From NCBI GenBank assembly GCA_023213395.1, contig CM041465.1, positions 197,663,741 to 197,727,740 on the forward strand: 64,000 nt of DNA, in the 5' to 3' direction. A program made the translations under genes and the position numbers. Positions 22,815 through 33,560 of this stretch are shown piece by piece (within the stretch, counting starts at the first letter, position 1; each line of letters opens with the position of its first letter). The stretch is from Cycas panzhihuaensis. Lineage: Eukaryota > Cycadophyta. Under the pieces are notes generated by a model that was not told the DNA's origin, ran no database searches, and saw nothing but the letters and a program-made list of their open reading frames with translations.

Positions 22815-22871
22815 CCATCTTAAGTTGTTCCCATTCTTCCCAACCATGGGTAGGATGGCAATTTAAGATGG
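22815..22871 (+). terminator. Conserved stem-loop after the gag-pol stop of B
   Basis: CCATCTTAAGTTG pairs with CAATTTAAGATGG, and the inner CCCAT/ATGGG parts extend the fold. A has an equivalent at 36392-36448. It starts 46 bases after the stop codon. It could aid 3' end formation, RNA packaging or small-RNA production; the sequence does not decide. Confidence 0.45.
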
Positions 22872-23255
22872 ATTTTAGCTTTTCCTTTTGGTTCCTCCTA
22901 CGGAGCCCGTGTTCCCATATCCTCTCGGGAACCTTTTTGTCTTCCTGCTTGGGCATCCCCTAATTAGGATGACGCTTTGGAGCATCGTCACTCCTTTCTC
23001 TTGCCTGTTGTTTCCTTCGTATATTCCACTATGCTCCTTCATGGACATGCATGTTGCCCTATTTCTAACCTCACACCTCTCTATCACCTCTATTCATGGT
23101 GGACGTGTGTGCTCGTGTTAGATATATGGCTATACATGGAAGGACATACGTGCGTCATAGAACAGAACATTTACAACATACAAAACAAAACATACATGCT
23201 ATCTACCACATGATATACACACCATCTCATATCAAAATGGGGTTCCAACTACCCC

Positions 23256-23256
<1 letters not shown>

Positions 23257-23321
<65 letters not shown>
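23257..23321. repeat. (TA)n microsatellite in B
   Basis: About 32 uninterrupted TA units. Element A has only CCATATATATGCATC at the equivalent place, so the expansion is private to B. Confidence 0.95.
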
Positions 23322-23323
<2 letters not shown>

Positions 23324-23458
23324 AAAAATCATATGTTACATCATACATATGGGAAGCTGGTGTCCTTGTAGGGGGGGTACAATCATATGAGTCTATATAT
23401 GATCCCCTGGAGGCCCGTGCTTTCCCCTGTCAAAATCATATACATATCTCTTACGCTA

Positions 23459-25864
23459 CTACTGCCCTGCTCCTGGAGTACCATCTCTTGGCCTATGTGA
23501 TCCCTCTCTTGGGGACCACATCCCTACGAGGCTCCTCCTAGGCCTCTATGAGCTCCCTGCCTCGCTCCCCTCATCGCATGGTCATCTCGGGGTCATCGCC
23601 ACTGTATGAGTATATGTCCTGCTCCTGCTTGACCTCGATGCCATGTGGTCCACTAGCTAATTGTATTAGGCTTGGATACGATCCCTCTCTTCCCTGAGTC
23701 CCTCCTCTATCACTCTGAGATGCTCCTCTAGTGCCGCTATCTGGACCATACTCCCTACATCTCCGCTTGCTCCTCCCTATGCCTCTAGAGCCTGGACCTA
23801 TCTGCGTAACTTATCCCTCTTACTCCTCACCTCATCTAGCTCTCGCTGCATCTGTCCCTTGAATGTCATGTGCTCTTGGGACTCTGCAACCCAGATGTCT
23901 CTCACCTTCGCCAATGGGACGAATGCCTCTATGTGTGCACCTGCCGATCTAGGCACATCCTCTACGTGGATGGGCAGTTTCCCCTCTGCATACACTTGAG
24001 GGAATGTCTCCTTCACCATAGCCTCTACTAGTCTCCAGATATCTGTTGTACCTACCAATGCAACATGCCATATGTCAGTATATATCCCACCGCATACCAT
24101 GATCAAATTAAACCAAACATTTATCTGGCTGTCAAATGACTAAAGAATTGGTTAGGCGTCACCTGCCATGGCTGCCGGCTCCTCTGCTTACACGACATCC
24201 TCTCCTCCTGGCTCTCCGCTAGCTGCGGGTACCTCATCCTCGGGTACCTCCTCTACTTGGGCCTCCCCCCTCACAGGGATGGGCTCAACTCTCGCCTCTC
24301 TAGATCTCCTCACAATCTGTAGCCTACGAGCCCTAGTCACTGCCCCTCTGGTCTCATCAGCTACCCCTGATGGGCCTGCCTCTCCTTCGGTAGTCCCAGA
24401 TGGTCCCGCTACTCCTCCTGGCAACCCTAAAGGACCTGCCTCCCCCGCAGGTTGTGACGGGCTGGCCCTATCTCCTCTATCATCATCATCATCATCTAGG
24501 AGCACTCCTGCTCCACCTACCTCATCATTACTGTCCTACCTCACCGTCCTATATGGATCTGCTACATAGTCTGTCAGGGTGAGGAGGTCTAGCGATGTTG
24601 CCTTGATTGATCACCAGACGTGGGCCTGATCCTTCATCCCCCTCAGTCGAGTCTGCCACCTGTGGACCATCAAGGCCCACTCTGCTATGGGGTGTGGTCC
24701 CCCCACTGGTGCCACTGCCACAAAATGATCAATGAACCAGCATTGCAACAGCGTGCTGTATGATAGTCCTCCTTTGTCGGTCATCCTGATAACATCAAGT
24801 TGCGTGACGAGGTTCGCCACTATTAGGGTGGCCTAGTCCATCCTCTCACCGGCCTCACAATGGCGCACTGCATCCATCCAGCCACCTAGTATCTCCCTAT
24901 AGTTCTGCTTCCAAGAAATCTAGAACAGAATGCATAGTATAATGAGTTTCCTCACCCGAGGAATCCTTGACATCACCATAGTTTGGAGAGGAACTCCTCT
25001 CCGCTCCTACTTATCAGCCCCTGTAAAGAGTAGGGCTGCCTCTCTGTGTGCTACCTCAGTACTAAGCAGCGCTCCCAGTGTCATTGGCCTCCCAGTCGCC
25101 GGTACTCCTAGTATCTGCCAGATATCCCCCGACGTGACCATCACATCTCCAACCTAAGGCAACAAGAATACCTGCCTCCTCCTATCCCAATGTGAAACTA
25201 TATCAACCAGTAATCTCTGGTCGGATGCGAATTAAGGTGTCTTCAGGGCCTTGTATAAGCCACACCTTTGCATAGTCTCCTTGTCCCCTGGGGACATCAT
25301 CTTGATGAAGCTCAACATCACCATACCTACATTCTCGTGGTTGTCCACTGCGATGACAACCTGTTAATATCAAAATCCAATCAAGGTCTGTCCTATCAGT
25401 CAGCAACCCTCTTGACTCTCTCTCATCTCTCTCTGCTAAGATTTGGGGCCTTTTGGCCCCTCATATTCTGTTTTCTGATTTCCTACCTTTGTACCGTGCT
25501 AAACTTAGCAGTACCGCTAAGTTTAGGTCGGGCCCCATGGCGATCGAGTGGTCCCGCGGTAATGATTATGGCACTGCGATCTTTGTCATGGTATGAATGG
25601 CACCCCCCTAAAAGGGGGGGATTTCTGCCCCAAAACTCAAAAAAATTCTACTAGTGGACCCCATGGGGCCCACTAGGACCAGGGCTCCCTAATGCCCATG
25701 TCCTCGCCTCTTTCTGGGTCTAATTCAGACTTCGAGAGGCCTCCAATTGCCCATAAGGGGCACAAAAACTACATTAAAATCTATAAAAAGTAATAAATTT
25801 AAAGCTCTGAAATGGGCTGGGTTTTGTGAGATGCACTTACTGGATCTAGTCTCGCTGTCGTCAT
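23459..25864 (-). pseudogene. Antisense gene of B: plant-mobile-domain-like protein with coiled coil
   Basis: I infer three exons on the minus strand: 25864-25841 (8 codons, MTTARLDP), 25360-24163 and 24051-23459, about 604 residues in total. Introns are 25840-25361 (GTAAGT...TTAACAG) and 24162-24052 (GTGACG...TTGGTAG). Exon 2 has HWDRRRQVFLLP then GDVMVTSGDIWQILGVP, the look of the plant mobile domain, then an acidic Gly/Pro/Ala-rich stretch with a poly-Asp run (24470-24505). Exon 3 is charged and coiled-coil-like (MQRELDEVRSKRDKLRR). One frame runs throughout, broken only by stops, most of them explicable as transitions at Gln or Trp codons. Antisense extra genes are known in Tat elements (for example Grande, Retand); function is unknown. 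Confidence 0.65.
25500..25525. promoter_or_regulatory. Perfect inverted repeat in intron 1 of the antisense gene
   Basis: TAAACTTAGC-AGTACC-GCTAAGTTTA is a perfect 10-bp inverted repeat with a 6-base loop. It resembles the LTR inverted repeats (GTAAACTTAGCAGTAC... at 40211), and both are followed by a CCATGG-containing stretch. It may be a shared protein-binding or structural element. Confidence 0.5.
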
Positions 25865-26022
25865 CTCGCCTCGATGATCCCACTGACTCTCTCCGCGCTC
25901 CAATCCAACGATCGGATCATTCCTCGCATGCCTCCAAAGTCAGGTGGCACTCCGCTGTGTAAGGGAATGACTCTGGTTTCTCACAAGAGCCGGTGAAAAT
26001 AAATCCATTTTCTGTGTGATTT

Positions 26023-26033
26023 CCTTATATAGG
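26023..26033. promoter_or_regulatory. Palindromic TATA element between divergent genes of B
   Basis: CCTTATATAGG reads as a good plant TATA box on the minus strand (CCTATATAAGG) and also on the plus strand. The identical 11-mer occurs in A at 38432-38442. In both elements it is exactly 159 bases from the antisense start codon. It is therefore a candidate core promoter for the antisense gene and possibly for the aRNH gene on the other side. Confidence 0.6.
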
Positions 26034-26559
26034 TGGGGGCCTCGACGGGCACTTCCTTCGTTTTTGGTCTCGCGATAGCTATTGGGATCGTTCCATTTCC
26101 CTAATCACCTTTGCCTTCTGGCCCTGTCACCCGTTGTGCGCCTTTGATGCCCTTTTTGCACTTTCTTATAGGTGCATTTTTCACGCCTCATTTTTACACT
26201 TTTTCCCAGGGCCCTTCTATCTCGTTTCGTATGCCGCTCCTATGCATGCCTAAGTTTATACTCGTTTGGCTCGTTTTATCACCCTAGACTCATTTCCGCA
26301 GCCCTTTTTTGCTCCTGGGGCCTCCAAAGGGAATGCTCCCTTGTCCGGGGGCATGTTTCGCTTCTCGAAGTGACCTTTTGGTGCTCTAGGATGCTTTTTC
26401 TCTGCCTGCTCTCAGATAGTGATTAGACTGCTTGGTCTCACCCCTGGGTAGCCTCATTGCTAGGTCCTCCTACCCTTCATGGCCACTTATTGCTTGTCTC
26501 TCGAGCCCCCTTTTTCTGCTCCATTATTGCCTATTCACTACCGGGACTTTGTGTCACCG

Positions 26560-26982
26560 ATGTCCATCTACAGTTTTATCGACGGCGGAAGTCACGGTAA
26601 CCCTGGACCTTCTACCACTACGTGGATTCTTCGCAGACCCTCTGGGCATGATCTCCTACGCTCTAGGATCTTCCTCCCAGAGGCTACCAATAATGAAGCC
26701 AAATACACAGCTGTTATTGAAGCTCTCATCGACGTTATCCGTTTCCATCACAGATCCATCGTCTTACTTTGCGACTCTCAAGTTGTGGTGTCCCATCTCA
26801 CCTAGGTTTACCAGGTGCGATGCCCTCACTTGAGAACTCTCGCTTCCATCGCCAGATCCCTCCTGGCCTACTTCTTGTCCGTCGACATTCAGCATATCCC
26901 TCGGGCCCTCAATGCTGAGGCAGATAGTCTCATTCGCTTCATCCTTGAGCATCGCCTTCCTCTTCTTACTGACTGTCCCTGA
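26560..26982 (+). pseudogene. Free-standing archaeal-type RNase H of B
   Basis: This 140-residue frame is a complete RNase H. The catalytic residues are all present: Asp in FIDGGSHGNPG (26581), Glu in NNEAKY, Asp in LLCDSQVVV and Asp in NAEADSL. HIPRALNAEADSL is the typical C-terminal motif. It would degrade RNA in RNA-DNA hybrids during reverse transcription. ATG 26560 is chosen because A has its ATG at the same residue and the same 423-nt length; an upstream in-frame ATG (26479) is ACA in A. A single TAG (26803) interrupts it, shared with A. It is separated from integrase by 3.8 kb, an unusual place for this domain. Confidence 0.85.
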
Positions 26983-27397
26983 GGCTTGTCTAGTCGCTTT
27001 GTCACCCAAGCCTTAGGCCATCATGCTCATCTTCTTGCGATCCGTTTGCACCTCTGAAACCTAGCCACTAATGAGGTTAAACTATGGTGACTACCAACTT
27101 TGTTTACTCTTCTACTGGATTGTGTACATCTTTCTGCATCTTTTGTGGTGGGGGTAGCCCCCTCACCTTTCTTATTCTTCCAGTCAGTTTCTGGGTGGCG
27201 CATAGATAGTCCTTATGTTGTCTCCACCTCTACTTTTATATCCACACGTTCCGCCATGACACTTGCTAGCACCCTTGCCTACTGTTATGATCTTGATTTA
27301 TATATCTGTATACGCATGTGCTACTGACAGTTGTGTTGCCAGTCTTCGTCATCGCACCAGGCTTCCGAGCGACGAGGCTCTGCTACCAAGGGGGCAG
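26983..27397 (+). other. 3' untranslated region and polypurine tract of B
   Basis: There is no supported gene. CCAAGGGGGCAG (27386-27397) directly precedes the TG of the 3' LTR and is the polypurine tract. Most of the region is conserved in A at 39283-39703. Confidence 0.8.
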
Positions 27398-30112
27398 TGT
27401 TTCCTGGCTTTTGGGAATGGATACTGAGTTACCAACTTAGGTAAGTGCAGGTATGCTTCTCAGCTTATCACTGTTTTCTTTTGAGTTGAGTGTATGCTTG
27501 CATGTTGTGATCTCGTAGATGATCTTGTCTTCATCTACACTTACTCAGCCTATGACGACTATAGCGGGGGCACATTCCCAGTGAGTGTGGCACCCCAGTG
27601 GCCATTCCACTTCCCGCATTCTGCCCTACTCACTCTAAGATCCATTTAGCTTGTGCCACCTCTGCCCGTGTGATGACCCTTCATTGTTTGGTTGACTTAC
27701 CACATCGTTTGAATCTTATTTTTGCACTTCTTGACTCGCTTGTTGGCTTGTTTTCCCTCGGGTAGGTGTCTCAGCCCCGCATTAGCCTCTTTTGTCATTG
27801 GTCCACAGCCCAGGCTAGCTGTCCGGGCCAGATTTAGCCCCTAGTCATGTACCACCATAAATATCGTGGTACCACCGTAAATTCTATGGTACTGTCGAAT
27901 TTGCGGCAGGACGACTGTTTAAGTTCGTTTTTAAAAAATCTGCCATGGCAATTTCACATTTATTGAGAAACTGCCACATGTTTTGCGACTGACTCACCGC
28001 TAGCTACATCCTAATCGCTTGTTTTAGGGTTTGGGCTGGGTATTTAAGTCCTCTTTAACTCATTTTTAGGATCTTTTGCTCATTTTTTGAATGCTTCTCA
28101 AGGAAAACGCCTGTGGCTCGCTATTCCCTCTTTCTGGGACCTACACGTCTCCTCCAACACCCAACTCTCCTTTGGTATAGCTAGGACATCTTCCCAGCCC
28201 TTCACACACCTTGGAGAGGGCCCCTTTGGAGAGATCTTAGCATTTTCTTGCTCAGGCAGCCATCAAGCATCTTCAAAGTGCAGGTGTTTCCTTCAACTCC
28301 ATTAGCAAGGGTTCTAAACCTATTGTTCCATAACTCTTTGGCAGATTGCTTAGCCTTCCTTCAGTAGCTCTTGACTGAGGCAAAAGCCTCCCTTCCCTTT
28401 CTTAGGTATTCATTGGTTTAAGCTACTTTCTTGTCCAATTTATGCCCTATTCTGCTTGTCACTTCTAGCTCTCCTTGCTTTGGTCTTTGAAGGTTACTCT
28501 TGCCTTGTTTTGGGCTGTCTTATTTCTACCATTTGAGCCTCCTTTCCTGCATTTCTTGCTCAAGACAGTGGCAAAGAGGGGTTACATATAGTTTGGGTAA
28601 GAGCTAAGTGGATTCTGCACCACCTTCCACGCTCCTCAAGTGGCTCTTTGCCCTCAAACCTTCCCTTTTGCCACGTGCTACTTTTGGCAATCAAACAAGG
28701 GTTTGTTAGGCCATTTTTAGCCACTGAAATTAGCACTGTCACTCATTGCAGCACTGGTTTGAGGGCTTGCACCTTGATCTAGGTAACTCACATAAGCCCC
28801 GACTACTTATCCCTTGCCCAACTTCTCTCCCGGCAACCTGGTTTGCTTCCTATAGCACCTCTGCTTGTTGTGAATCCTCTTGGGCACCTTTTGACTCTTG
28901 TTGCCTCTATTTCCAGCCCTCTTGCACAGCCTTACCCTCGCTGCCTTGTGGCTTCTTGGGGGAGAGTAGGGTTGTTCCTTGCAGGAGGTGGGCCACTCCG
29001 AGGCTTACTGGTCACTCTCCATCTATTTTGGTTATTTTCCTCTATAGTGTATCATCATTGTATTGAACACTAACATGCATGTATTTAAGTTTATACTTGC
29101 TTCATATGTACATGCATTGTTAGGGCTCTCTATTGTATGCTAGCACCCTTTCTCCAGAAAGGGGGATATTGTCATTTACTTGTAGGTATTTGGAAGACAT
29201 AAAGGACCCGTTCCTCTTTCTTCCTTCGCGGGTAATTGCTTTCATTTATGCTTTACTTTAGTATTCATTTGTTGCTAGCATTGTATTCCTTTCTTTTTCT
29301 TTCTTGGTACTTTAGTACCACTTTGGGGAAGGTAAGGGAGCCCCACATTCCGGTCTACCGTAACCCTTCACGTCTGCCGTGCCTTGTGGAGCAACGTTGG
29401 GTGCCTCTTGGGAACATCACCATTTCGACATGCTTCCATTCTGGGTACACACTCTTGCTCCACTTCATCACTTTTATTTTCCTTTCGAGTTCTTTTACAT
29501 AGTAGTAATTAGCTCATTAGAAAGAGAAAGGGAAATCAACCTTCATTTTGGTTTACATTTTGATTGCTTTATTTCGTGCATTATATTTACCATAGGAAAA
29601 GGTCCTAGGAAGTCCTCCCCTTTCACCTTCTCCTCGTCTCCCTTGCAAACTTCTCTCTTGCTCCACCAATTTACTTACTTGGTTAGTTTACTTACACATA
29701 TCATAACCTCTTCTCTTTGGTTGTTCCCTTTATGTTCTCTCGGTTCTCCGCTTAGTCGGGTAATTGAGCGGATCCCATTCGTAGACCATTCACTTGCCTA
29801 CCTTTTCTTGTTTCCCTTTGCTCTAGGGAAACCCTTGAAGAGTTTTCTCCTTCCCCTTCCAGCCATCCAAGGGTGGGAGGATCCTTCCCTTAGGTCAACC
29901 CAGGCTAACCCTACGCCTCTTCTCTCCTTGTTTGAAGTGGGGAACCACTTCCAAGTAGCTAGATTCCATTTTGCAGGTCCCGAACTCCCGTTCCGGTGCA
30001 CGGGGCGGCCTAGATGGTATTTGCCCTATTTGTAGGTCTTTTCTCAATTGTACCATCAATCACTCTTACCATTCCTACTCAGTTAGGTAGTTATCCCATA
30101 GACGCGCATCTA
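27398..30112 (+). repeat. 3' LTR of gypsy B (2715 bp)
   Basis: It begins TGTTTCCTGG and ends GCATCTA, followed by the AAGAT duplication. It aligns with 13197-15929 from end to end. The 218-codon frame at 29379-30035 is interrupted in the 5' copy, so it is not a conserved gene. A TATTTAAG candidate TATA lies at 28041-28048. Confidence 0.95.
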
Positions 30113-30117
30113 AAGAT

Positions 30118-32005
30118 GTTTTGCGTGGTGGAGCATCTTCTTCATCTGCTCCTATCTCACCTTCTTCATCTGCATCTGCACCTCCCATAATGAGTAACCT
30201 TTTTGTGGCTACACATTCATCCTGCTCCTTTCCTATGCCTACTTTGGAGACACATGTTGCACCTTCTATCTGTCACCATGGTCCTAGCTCTTCGGGACCC
30301 TCTCGTGGTATGTGTTTCTCCCAACTAGGGGTTAGTATACCTTTTCCCAGTCAAGCCAATATGCCACCACCTAATGTGGTACATGCATTTCCTAGTAGGC
30401 CTAGAGGCCCTACTAATGCTACTACTACTAGTTATATGGGATTTGCTCCCACATATCCTTAAAACCAACCTAACGGTTCTTCTATTTACATACCCCCAGA
30501 TTATACGTCTCAACCTTGGGGGTAGGGTAAAGGGAATTATATTCCAGCTTATGGGGTGGACTCGCTACATCCATATGGGGTTGCACCACCCACAAGTGGC
30601 CCATATAGATAAAACCCGATTCTACACCCTTCTTTTCCACCATCCAACATAGCTCCTTATGTTGCACCTTTACAAGGGAACCTAGCTTCCTTTCAAGGCA
30701 CTTATCCTCAAGCCCCTTTCCAGCATAGGGTGCTTACTCAAGGAGGGATGGGTTTACCACCCCTATCCGTTCCTTGTTTGTTGCCTCCTACATTGTTTGT
30801 TGATCCTACAGTCCATGCAAGAGCACATCCCTTCATGGATTATGGATCGACACCATTATCTGTCGAGGCGTTAAGAACCAACTTACTGCCTCATCCTTCC
30901 GAAGTTCCTAAGTTTGACGAAACTTCATCACAAGACCTAGCAGAGCATGTCTGTAGTTTCTCTATAGCATGTATTGATTACTGGGCCTATGACTACATTC
31001 TAATGAAACTATTCCTATGATCCTTATAAGGTGATGCCCTTAAGTGGTTTTATCACCTGCCAGCTCATTCCATTTTCTCGTTCTAGCAACTTATGGACGA
31101 GTTCATTAATTATTTTGATGTTGCTCGCCCATTTAAAAGTGGAATGAAATCTCTTCTTTTGCTCAAACAAGGTCATGATGAGATGAATCGTGACTTCGTG
31201 CGGCAATTTCATTACCTTCTTCATTCCACTAAGGCTACTTTGCTTGAGGAATTGAAGAGGGATCTCTTCGTTAATGCACTTCACCCTGAAGTCTATGTAG
31301 AAGTCCTTAAGATGGGGGCGACTACATGCAACTCCGCTATCGCAAAGTGCTTAGCGCTTGAGGCTATTGAGATCCAGGCTGGACTCAAGAATCCTCTCAA
31401 GCCCTCGTAACAATGTGAGGCACCACCTCTAACTAAAGAAACCAAACTGCAACAATCCTCTAGGTCCTCTTCTCATCCAACTGAGAAGACCTTAGATCTG
31501 CTTACATCTGCTATACGTTCATTCAAACGTATAATGAAGGAACTTAAACTGCAAGCTCCTTCATCATCCACTTCCAACAAATAAATCCAGCAAGCTACTC
31601 AAGCTTCCCTCCCTAGGAATGGTAACGCCTAGTCCTCTCAAGTGAGGAAGATGGATTTCCCACTTGAGAAGAAGTGGTGTTCCATTAACAGGGAGTGTTT
31701 CCATGATGACTTACGTTGTAGGGCCTAGCATCCCAGGGATGCCCCTCAACGTGACTAATCCTCTAAATGGGCCTCAAGACCTAACCTTGACCAACCGGTC
31801 CACAAGGATCCGTTCCCCAAACACGGGGAACATGATCATAATGCTCAGCCCAAAAACAACTGGAACTGGGGAAGATTACCAAATTCCTGTCCTTCTTGCA
31901 ATAAAGGGAATGATACTCAGGATTTTTCTTCTTCTTTGCATTCCCCTCACTAACATACTCCTTCACCTTCGCAGTCCCGAAACAAGGGAAAGAAGGTAAT
32001 CTAAA
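30118..32005 (+). pseudogene. Gypsy A gag, remaining part after B
   Basis: The frame resumes as VLRGGASSSS directly after WFED, with no codon lost, once the AAGAT duplication is removed. The gag domain (VPKFDETSSQDLAEHV, GDALKWFYHL, FVRQFHYLLHST) lies at about 30903-31245. The zinc knuckle is CSINRECFHDDLRC (31678-31719), with the first His changed to Asn. Stops at 30523 (TAG) and 31018 (TGA) coincide with B; others such as 31408 (TAA) may be private. The whole gag-pol of A keeps a single frame. Confidence 0.87.
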
Positions 32006-33560
32006 TACTTGAGGCTACTCCCCTATATGCCCTTACTCGATCTTAAGCCACTAAAGAGGCAGCTGGTGCCTCTTCTTTTGCTCCACACTCTGATACTCTT
32101 CCGAAGAACTCCCCTCTGGAAGTGCCACTTCTTCCTAATGCCATTCTCGTATGTCCTAGTCATTACGATTTTTGAAGGGCGCTTACCCAACCGACTGCAA
32201 AGGGTAAGCCCTTCTTTATCGTTGACAAACTCCATACTGTCACTACGGGAATGTCCTTGATGGATGTTTTGAGTAGTTATCCCAAACAATAGACTCTCCT
32301 TTTGGAAGCTTTAGGATCGAATGATGCGCCCATTCACGCTTTGGGTGTTACCCAAAGCCATGAGCCTGTCATCTTCTTTGACCCTAAAGACCTTCCCATC
32401 GCATGTGAAAGGGAACACTAATGGAACTTCCCATTCACCATCACCATTAACACACCCGACTGTACCCTACGAAGGACTGTTGTCGACAACAGTTCTTCTG
32501 TGAATGCCATGCCCTTACGTGTTATGCAAGAGCTTGGTATTTCTGCCTTGGAACCTGTTCCATGGCGATGCCAAGGCTACGATGGTAGCGAAAAGACTCT
32601 GTTGGGATCTGTTTCGATCCTGCTCACTCTCAAAGATAAGATTGTCCTCACTAACATTGTAGTCCTTGACGTTGACATCGATTACAATATTCTCTTGGGT
32701 TGACCATGGCTCGATCAGATGGGAGCCGTGTGTTCGACCCACTGGACGCAACTTAAGTTCGTCCATGATGGATGGATGATGGTTGTTTCTCGTGAATGCC
32801 CACCTATTAAACAAACTCATCTGATTAACCAAGCGAGCCAAGGCCCTTCTACTCACGCCTCAGCTTGCTTCATTGACATATCTGATTCGTCCCATCTCAA
32901 AGAAGATCCCTCATCTTCTTCCTCTAGCCTTACTCACTTTGCTCCTATCGGTGTTGGGAGCTACGGGTACCTTGCCTTGTTTAGCGACAATGAGTCCCAT
33001 GGCGAGGACGAGGACTTTCCTCACCCAGTTTCTTTCCTCTGTGCTAGTAGGAGCTACCCTTCTCGTTCTAGATCCCAATCTAGAATCCCTTTCGTTAGGG
33101 AGACTAGTCACCCCCTTGTGTCTCATGTCATTGCACACATTGATCCATAGCTCATTGATTCTTCCTCTCTGTCACCCCTCGCAGGTGATGGTTTCGAGGA
33201 ACTTCCTTTTGCTCCTTCTGAGGAGCCCCTTCCTGACTCTCTCTTAGAGTCTTCTGAGGAGGTTGGACAACCTGATGACCGCCACGGTCCCGTTGTTCCC
33301 ACTTCCTCCAGCACTTCATCTATTCAAAGTAAGGTCATCCATGGGGTGGATTACTTCAAAGATGATGAAGCCTTGCTTGAGTATTTAGCAGGCTCCACGC
33401 CCAACTTTCCTTCTGGTCACCATAGGCTTGGCCACCAGAAGATCCTAGCGATTAGGTCCACACTCGCTGACCCAATTCCATCCCTTATTCCATCTCTTCC
33501 TGTTGACCTTGCCCCTCTCCATTTCGAGGAGGGGAATACCATGTGCATGGGGACGACCCA
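32006..33560 (+). pseudogene. Gypsy A aspartic protease and spacer
   Basis: It is homologous to the B region and in the same frame as gag. The active-site zone is TVVDNSSSVNAMPLRVMQEL (about 32476-32535), again DNSS rather than DTGS or DNGS. The C-terminal part has VLDVDIDYNILLG (about 32662-32700), then a TGA where B has His. The acidic Ser-rich spacer follows (DGFEELPFAPSEEP-like at about 33190). Cleavage of the polyprotein is the expected role. Confidence 0.78.

Larger units (their letters stand above)
22770..23458 (+). other. 3' side of gag-pol in B: stem-loop and TA repeat
   Basis: This 690-bp gap between convergent genes contains a stem-loop (22815-22871) and a run of TA (about 23257-23321). 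A block near 23345-23430 with GTGTCCTTGTAGGGGGG is conserved in A at 36893-36965. No coding sequence is supported. Confidence 0.6.
13197..30112 (+). mobile_element. Element B: Tat-type Ty3/gypsy retrotransposon nested in A
   Basis: LTRs 13197-15929 and 27398-30112 flank a complete 11.5-kb interior, and a perfect AAGAT duplication (13192-13196, 30113-30117) brackets the element. Total length is 16.9 kb. It belongs to the same family as the element it entered. Layout: primer site, gag-pol (16193-22769), stem-loop, TA repeat, antisense gene (25864 to 23459), palindromic TATA, aRNH (26560-26982), polypurine tract. The LTRs differ at about 6% of positions by eye, mainly transitions, making B the youngest datable layer. 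Confidence 0.96.

Noticed and set aside
24111-24163. Stops in the antisense gene of B taken as ordinary decay
   Set aside because: They fall between GTGACG and TTGGTAG, and A has matching donor and acceptor sites, so an intron explains them better.
24168-24569. 133-codon Ser/Pro-rich plus-strand frame
   Set aside because: It is the shadow of the acidic Gly/Pro region of the minus-strand antisense gene, whose frame is continuous and conserved in A.
25203-25406. 67-codon minus-strand frame starting MLTDRTDL
   Set aside because: It is out of frame with the conserved antisense frame and begins inside the inferred intron 1.
29379-30035. 218-codon frame in the 3' LTR of B
   Set aside because: The 5' copy (15245-15720) splits it into pieces, the frame crosses U5 to the LTR end, and there is no known domain.
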